A DNA stretch of 64,000 nucleotides from VGSG01 sp040756375 (GTDB lineage Bacteria; Desulfobacterota; Desulfomonilia; Desulfomonilales; Desulfomonilaceae): NCBI GenBank assembly GCA_040756375.1, contig JBFLZC010000007.1, positions 62,001 to 126,000 of the forward strand. The letters are read 5' to 3'. The notes below the pieces were generated by a model. It was not told the origin of the DNA. It saw only the letters and a list, made by a program, of their open reading frames with translations, and did no database searches. Position 1 is the stretch's first letter; the number at the start of each line of letters is the position of its first letter. Below are positions 59,634 through 64,000 of this stretch, one piece after another. A program made the translations under genes and the position numbers.

Positions 59634-61658
59634 ATGGCGTTTAGCTTCCGTGGACGATCCATCAGCAAAGTGGGAGTGATCGGATCCGGCCAGATCGGAC
59701 CCGACATAGCCCTTCATTTTTCCAAGGTGCTGAGTCCTTTCGGTGTCCAGGTCATTGTGGTCGATGTTGCGCCGGAAGCCCTGGAAAAGGGCAAAGCCAA
59801 GCTCTTCAAGAAAGTGGATAAGGGCGTGGAGTCCGGAGCGTTTAAAGCTCCGCAGGCCGAAGCCATGAAGAGCCATGTGACCTTCACGTCCGACTATGGT
59901 GAGCTCAAAGGCGCCGATCTGGTAGTTGAAGCCGCAACAGAAGATATTGGCTTGAAGCGCCGGATATTCAAGCAGGTGGAAGAACTGGCCGGTTCTAATG
60001 CGATTCTGGCGAGCAACTCATCGCATTTGGAGCCGGAACGCATCTTTGAAGAACTGAAGAACAAAGGTCGATCGCTTTGCACTCACTATTTCTTCCCGGC
60101 TGAACGTAATCCTGCGCTGGAAGTTATTCCGGGCAAGGATACCGATCCTTCGATCACCGAATTTATGCTCCGGTTCTACGAATTCATCGGAAAATCCCCG
60201 GTCAAAGTGGGCTCTCGATACGGGTACGCTGTGGACCCGGTTTTCGAAGGCTTGCTGTTGGCGTGCGTGCAGTGCCTGGACGGAGGCTTGGGCGACGCCA
60301 AGCAGATCGACACCGTGGCCTCCAAGTGTCTGGGGCTACGGGTCGGACCCTTTACCGCGCACAATCTGACCGGCGGAAATCCCATCACTGCGCATGGACT
60401 TTCGGAAATGCATGAGCGCCTGAACCCGTGGTTCAAGGTGCCGGAACGTCTCCGGAAGATGGTTGAAACCAATGCCAATTGGGAGACACCAGCGCGAGGA
60501 GAGACAATCGAGGTTCCGCCGGACAAAGAAAAAGCAATCACCGATGAACTGATCGGAGCTTACTTCGCGATCGTCTGCGATATTCTGGAGGCGGGAATCA
60601 TCACCACCAGTGATTTTGATATGATCATAGCAACCGCGCTGGATATGAAGCCGCCCTTCACGTACATGAACAAGCTGGGCGTAGACAAATCTCTCCAGCT
60701 CGTGGAAGCCTTCGCAGCCAAGTATCCGGACATGCCGGTCTCGAAGAAGCTCAAAGACCAGGCTGCGTCAGGAAAGCCCTGGGAGATTCTGGACGTGTTG
60801 TACGAGAAGAAGGGAGACGTGGGCGTTATCACCATTCGGCGCCCACGTGCGCTCAATGCGCTCAACAGCAAGGTTTTCGCTGAGCTTACGAGGTATATCA
60901 ATCAAATAGAGAGCGATCCCAGCGTCAAAGCCGCTGTCATCACCGGCTTTGGCAAGACTGCTTTTGTAGCGGGCGCGGATGTCAAGGAAATGGCCGGATT
61001 TACCACTCCTGCGGAAGGCGAGCAATTTGCCCGAAAAGGGCAGATCATTTCCTGGGATCTTCAGATGCTCGGCAAACCGCTAGTCGCGGCCATGAACGGA
61101 CTCGCTCTGGGCGGCGGTATCGAGATCGCCATGTGTTGCACGGCCAGGGTCGCTCCCAAAGGAGTGGCCTTCTTCACGGGCCAGCCTGAAGTAAACTTGG
61201 GCCTCATTCCGGGAATGGGCGGCACTCAGCGTTTGCCGCGGATTATCGGGTTTGAAAAGGCTTCAGAGCTGATCCGAACAGCCAATCCTATCTCTTCTGA
61301 GAAAGCTCTTGAATACGGGCTAGTCGATGAGCTCACGGACGGTGACGTGCTGGAAAGAGCCATCCAGCTCGCTCGGGACATCGCAGACGGCAAGGCCAAG
61401 GTCAAGGAAATGCCTCTGGGACCGCTGCCGGAATCGCCCGCGACGCTGCCGGATGTGGATATCGGTCATCACTCAAAGGCGCTCGACAAGTTCGCGGTTG
61501 CGGCTATTCTCGAAGGCGCAAAGATGACTCTGGACGATGGTCTCAAGAACGAAGCAAAATGGTTCGGCCAGTGCTGGACCACCGAAGATAACCGGATCGG
61601 CTTGCAGACGTTTGTCGAGAAAGGCGCCAAGGTCAAGGCTCCATTCATTCACAAGTAG
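59634..61658 (+). CDS. 3-hydroxyacyl-CoA dehydrogenase/enoyl-CoA hydratase fusion (HAD first)
   Basis: 674 residues from ATG 59634 with an excellent AAGGAGG. N-terminal NAD domain (VGVIGSGQIGPDIALHF), dehydrogenase segments SNSSHLEPERIFEELKN and CTHYFFPAERNPALEVIPG, then the HAD C-terminal domain. From about residue 390 a crotonase domain follows: VGVITIRRPRALNALNSKVF, GLALGGGIEIAMCCTARVA and FFTGQPEVNLGLIPGMGGTQRLPRIIG, with both catalytic glutamates kept. It converts enoyl-CoA through 3-hydroxyacyl-CoA to 3-ketoacyl-CoA. The domain order is HAD-ECH, opposite to classical FadB and like the archaeal fusions. Probably acts in fatty or aromatic acid oxidation. Confidence 0.92.
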   Translation: MAFSFRGRSISKVGVIGSGQIGPDIALHFSKVLSPFGVQVIVVDVAPEALEKGKAKLFKKVDKGVESGAFKAPQAEAMKSHVTFTSDYGELKGADLVVEAATEDIGLKRRIFKQVEELAGSNAILASNSSHLEPERIFEELKNKGRSLCTHYFFPAERNPALEVIPGKDTDPSITEFMLRFYEFIGKSPVKVGSRYGYAVDPVFEGLLLACVQCLDGGLGDAKQIDTVASKCLGLRVGPFTAHNLTGGNPITAHGLSEMHERLNPWFKVPERLRKMVETNANWETPARGETIEVPPDKEKAITDELIGAYFAIVCDILEAGIITTSDFDMIIATALDMKPPFTYMNKLGVDKSLQLVEAFAAKYPDMPVSKKLKDQAASGKPWEILDVLYEKKGDVGVITIRRPRALNALNSKVFAELTRYINQIESDPSVKAAVITGFGKTAFVAGADVKEMAGFTTPAEGEQFARKGQIISWDLQMLGKPLVAAMNGLALGGGIEIAMCCTARVAPKGVAFFTGQPEVNLGLIPGMGGTQRLPRIIGFEKASELIRTANPISSEKALEYGLVDELTDGDVLERAIQLARDIADGKAKVKEMPLGPLPESPATLPDVDIGHHSKALDKFAVAAILEGAKMTLDDGLKNEAKWFGQCWTTEDNRIGLQTFVEKGAKVKAPFIHK

Positions 61659-61681
61659 ACGCGAGAGCGCAAGAGGCCATC

Positions 61682-62323
61682 ATGGACGAGTTTGTGAAAG
61701 CTCATCACAGGATACACGCGAACGCCGCGGTGAAGGCATTGCAAAAACACGGCTTCGAAGCTCGTTTCTTCGAGACAAGGGACGAAGCCGTGTCCTTCAT
61801 CGTGGACCAGGCCGCTGAATACAAAACCGTAGGCGTGGGCGGGACCAAGACGGTTCGAGCGCTGGGGGTTCTAGAGCGTCTCGAGGCTGGGGGAAAGACG
61901 ATCTTTGACAATTGGAAGCTCAAGGCTGGAAGCCCCGAGGAACTGCAGTGCCGTAAAGCACAGATGACCGCAGATCTGTTTCTCTCTTCGTCCAATGCGG
62001 TGACCATGACCGGAGAAATCGTCAACAAGGAAGCGTCGGGCAATCGAACCAATGCCATGACGTTCGGGCCTCAGCACGTCATCATTGTCGTGGGCCGAAA
62101 CAAGATCGTTCCTGATGTGGCATCGGCATTGGAACGGATCGAGTATGTGGCGGCGCCTGTGCGTGCTATGGGTATGGGACGCAAAACGCCGTGTGTCGAA
62201 ACAGGAATCTGCATGGATTGCGATTCACCCGATCGAATATGCCGCATCACCACAGTACTTCACAGGAAGCCGATGTTTACGAAGATCACGGTGGTGATAA
62301 TCGATGAAGATTTGGGGTATTGA
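61682..62323 (+). CDS. LUD-domain (LutC/DUF162-like) protein
   Basis: 213 residues, 23 bases after the fusion enzyme and on the same strand, with GAGG before its ATG. The LUD pattern is clear: VSFIVDQAAEYKTVGVGGTKTVRALG, LFLSSSNAVTMTGEIVNKEASGNRTNAMTFGPQHVIIVVGRNKIV, followed by a cysteine cluster C-x6-C-x2-C-x6-C (CVETGICMDCDSPDRIC) that could bind a metal or cluster. Related proteins occur in lactate oxidation (LutABC) and elsewhere with unknown chemistry. A role tied to the neighbouring beta-oxidation fusion is inferred only from co-orientation. Confidence 0.87.
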   Translation: MDEFVKAHHRIHANAAVKALQKHGFEARFFETRDEAVSFIVDQAAEYKTVGVGGTKTVRALGVLERLEAGGKTIFDNWKLKAGSPEELQCRKAQMTADLFLSSSNAVTMTGEIVNKEASGNRTNAMTFGPQHVIIVVGRNKIVPDVASALERIEYVAAPVRAMGMGRKTPCVETGICMDCDSPDRICRITTVLHRKPMFTKITVVIIDEDLGY

Positions 62324-62371
62324 TACCCAATTACAAAAGGTTACAGCAGGGTTCCAGGATTCTTTCCAATC

Positions 62372-62426
62372 GTAGGGGCGTGATTCATCACGCCCTTTTA
62401 TTGGGCGCAATGAATTGCGCCCCTAC
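62372..62426. repeat. dispersed palindrome 'GTAGGGGCG...CGCCCCTAC' (copy C)
   Basis: Ends GTAGGGGCG and GCGCCCCTAC with inner GGGCGTGATTCATCACGCCC and GGGCGCAATGAATTGCGCCC hairpins. Same family as 52373-52436 and 55871-55925. Confidence 0.85.
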
Positions 62427-62568
62427 AGCGCCTTCATCGATAGCTTTCGCTGGGGACCATCGAAATGAGACTAGTTTCGGGGTCTTCTTCTCAAAGAAAG
62501 TGCCCCCAGTAGTCCTCTTTGGGGAATTCAGGAATTCTAGCCACTTTGGGTCCTAGGCTCGTGTCGTC

Positions 62569-64000
62569 TCACTTGCTCAAGGATTCGGCCACGTCCGCGA
62601 GCCCCAATTTGCGCAGGCGCTCGGGGTCAGGCATGGCGTCTTCGAGTCTCCAGCCCTTCACCGCGTAATAGGCCCTGGCCATGTCGTCAATCGGCAGGGA
62701 TTTATTCTTTAGAGGCCCTGAAGTAGGCGCCGGATCACCGAAGATCCTCTTGTGAGGCCGAAAATCTCTGATAGGGTTGAGACCTTCCCGTACGTTGAAC
62801 GCGTGCCTCAACTGCCCAACTCGCTCGCCGATCTCAAGGTAGTCTTCGTGGGACAGATTCCAGCCCGTCGCAGCATTAAGCCACTCGCAGAGCGGCATAT
62901 TGCCCCCGGCCTGAGTCCCGAAGAGGCAGACGCCGGCGCAATCCACCAGCATCTTGTAATGCGAGCCCACCGCAACCTGGTGCGCGTGTTTGACGTGTTT
63001 CGACTTCTCGCTCACTGCAGGAACCCGCTTGATTGCGCTTTTGAATTGCTTCCTAACCGGCTGCATGGACAGATATTGATTGCACGATATGGTGTGGCGT
63101 CCTGGCGTGGGCTCAAGATAGTACGTGAAACCCCACCCCGGATCGAACTTGGGATCGTGCATGGGGGCTTCGATCCCGCCGCAATGCACCGCGAACCGCT
63201 CTGCTCCTCTGCCGATCTTTTCCGCCGCGAACTTGACGCCGTCCGCGAGCACATCTCCGATTCCTTCCCGGTTGATGATCATGCGGGTGAGCTCGATGAC
63301 GGCCTTTGAGTTACCCCATCCGAGCTCCAATCCACCCGTGTCCGCTTTGGTCAGCACGCCGTTCTCGTAGCACTCCACCGCAAACGAAACTACAGCCCCG
63401 CAGGAGATGGAATCGATTCCTCCCCGATTCACCAGGTCGTTGAGTTGGAATATCGCCTGGAGATCGTCGTTGAGCGCCATGTTGGCAAACGCGCAGATGG
63501 TTTCATATTCGGGCTTGTGAGCCTTTTCGATCTTGTACGGGCCGTCGGTCACCGTCACATGCCCGCCGCAGCGCACTGGGCATGAATAGCAGCCGTACTT
63601 CCGGGTTTCGTAAGCCCTGATGCGGTCCATGCCCACTTTGCTATGTTTGGCGAATGGGAAATCAGGATGCACTGCGCCGCCCCAGTTCTTGGTCGGGCTG
63701 TCGCCGTTTTGCGCACACATGGCCACCAGCGATGGGGTCCCGTACCCTCGCAGCAGCCAGCGCCACACAAATGCGAGCTGCTTGTTAAAGAGCCCTTTCG
63801 CGGCCAGCCATCCAAAGAGGGCCATGACCCTGTCGTTGAACAACTTAGCGGTAATGGCGGGATCTTTAATCCGACGGCGGTACTGGGCAGTCAGTTCCTT
63901 CATCTTGGCTGCATCCGCCACACCTACCCGCTGCCGGCCCACGGCCACCACTGCTTTGAGTTTCTTTGAGCCCATGACCGCGCCCAGACCGCTGCGCGCG
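62569..64000 (-). CDS. aldehyde:ferredoxin oxidoreductase, C-terminal part cut by window edge
   Basis: About 477 residues are inside; the N-terminal part lies beyond position 64000, where the frame stays open (RSGLGAVMGSKKLKAVVAVG, a family signature). The [4Fe-4S] ligands show as YGCYSCPVRCGG, with the last Cys in VDCAGVCLFGT, and LVNRGGIDSISCGAVVSFAVECYENG and IEAPMHDPKFDPGWG are also AOR-like. The enzyme carries a tungsten bis-pyranopterin and oxidises aldehydes to acids with ferredoxin, or reduces acids. Typical for anaerobes. Left of it, 62324-62568 holds only a dispersed repeat. Confidence 0.93.
   Translation of the reverse strand, partial: ARSGLGAVMGSKKLKAVVAVGRQRVGVADAAKMKELTAQYRRRIKDPAITAKLFNDRVMALFGWLAAKGLFNKQLAFVWRWLLRGYGTPSLVAMCAQNGDSPTKNWGGAVHPDFPFAKHSKVGMDRIRAYETRKYGCYSCPVRCGGHVTVTDGPYKIEKAHKPEYETICAFANMALNDDLQAIFQLNDLVNRGGIDSISCGAVVSFAVECYENGVLTKADTGGLELGWGNSKAVIELTRMIINREGIGDVLADGVKFAAEKIGRGAERFAVHCGGIEAPMHDPKFDPGWGFTYYLEPTPGRHTISCNQYLSMQPVRKQFKSAIKRVPAVSEKSKHVKHAHQVAVGSHYKMLVDCAGVCLFGTQAGGNMPLCEWLNAATGWNLSHEDYLEIGERVGQLRHAFNVREGLNPIRDFRPHKRIFGDPAPTSGPLKNKSLPIDDMARAYYAVKGWRLEDAMPDPERLRKLGLADVAESLSK

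Noticed and set aside
52216..62426. CRISPR array
   Set aside because: The repeats are dispersed, palindromic and irregularly spaced, with no regular spacers or cas genes.

Overview
The window looks like a chromosomal segment of an anaerobic, moderately GC-rich bacterium. The likeliest placement is a sulfate-reducing or syntrophic Desulfobacterota (Desulfomonile/Syntrophobacter-like). The reasons are the dense heterodisulfide-reductase-like (Hdr/MvhD) locus with selenocysteine codons, a tungsten-type aldehyde:ferredoxin oxidoreductase, B12-dependent radical SAM proteins and a fused beta-oxidation enzyme. This placement is inferred from gene content; no rRNA or tRNA was found.

Layout. 1-3.7 kb: a cut glycerol-3-phosphate dehydrogenase (left edge), diverging from a sugar/glycerol kinase and an alkyl-DHAP-synthase-like flavoprotein, a possible ether-lipid or glycerol-phosphate locus. 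3.7-13.7 kb: a small membrane protein, a secreted NTF2-like protein, a large atypical Lon-like ATPase-protease, an ICMT-like methyltransferase and an RND efflux pair. 13.9-14.1 kb: an N-run plus 111 C residues (assembly defect) next to a dispersed hairpin. 14-21.8 kb: single genes (YkvA-like, secreted unknown, B12/radical SAM, OYE-type oxidoreductase with a 57-residue ferredoxin stub missed by a length filter, CheR/THEP1 pair, strictosidine-synthase-like protein, Cys-rich small membrane protein). 22-29 kb: trehalose synthesis by two routes (TreZ, TreY, a duplicated DUF5752-like protein, TreT). 29-34 kb: PolX, a phosphoribosyltransferase, RecR, YbaB and a second B12/radical SAM protein.

34.2-50.2 kb is the most interesting part: one co-directional Hdr-type locus. 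It encodes a 1,479-residue triple-flavin HdrA with a GltD/NfnB-like module inserted inside its ferredoxin domain, HdrC, HdrB, a double HdrA, MvhD, an HdrD-like protein, a single HdrA, a separate second-half HdrA, a second MvhD, an FeS protein and a zinc-ribbon protein. Three genes (both mvhD copies and one hdrA) are interrupted by a single in-frame UGA exactly where paralogues or family members have cysteine. Each UGA is followed at SECIS-like distance by a stem-loop, so all three are read here as selenoproteins. The genes should work together as a soluble flavin-based electron-bifurcating or confurcating system. No hydrogenase or formate dehydrogenase catalytic subunit lies in the window, so the electron donor is open; the inserted GltD-like module points to NAD(P)H.

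50-64 kb: a MenA-like prenyltransferase, an isochorismatase-like hydrolase, a SAP-like small protein, an ECF sigma/anti-sigma/metal-sensor operon with a Spy/ZraP-like protein, an ankyrin protein, a GT-C-type membrane protein, a nitroreductase, an archaeal-order HAD-crotonase fusion, a LUD-domain protein and a cut aldehyde:ferredoxin oxidoreductase. Intergenic DNA here and at 13.9, 21.8 and 46.5 kb carries at least six families of dispersed palindromic repeats. No insertion sequence, CRISPR array or phage gene was seen.
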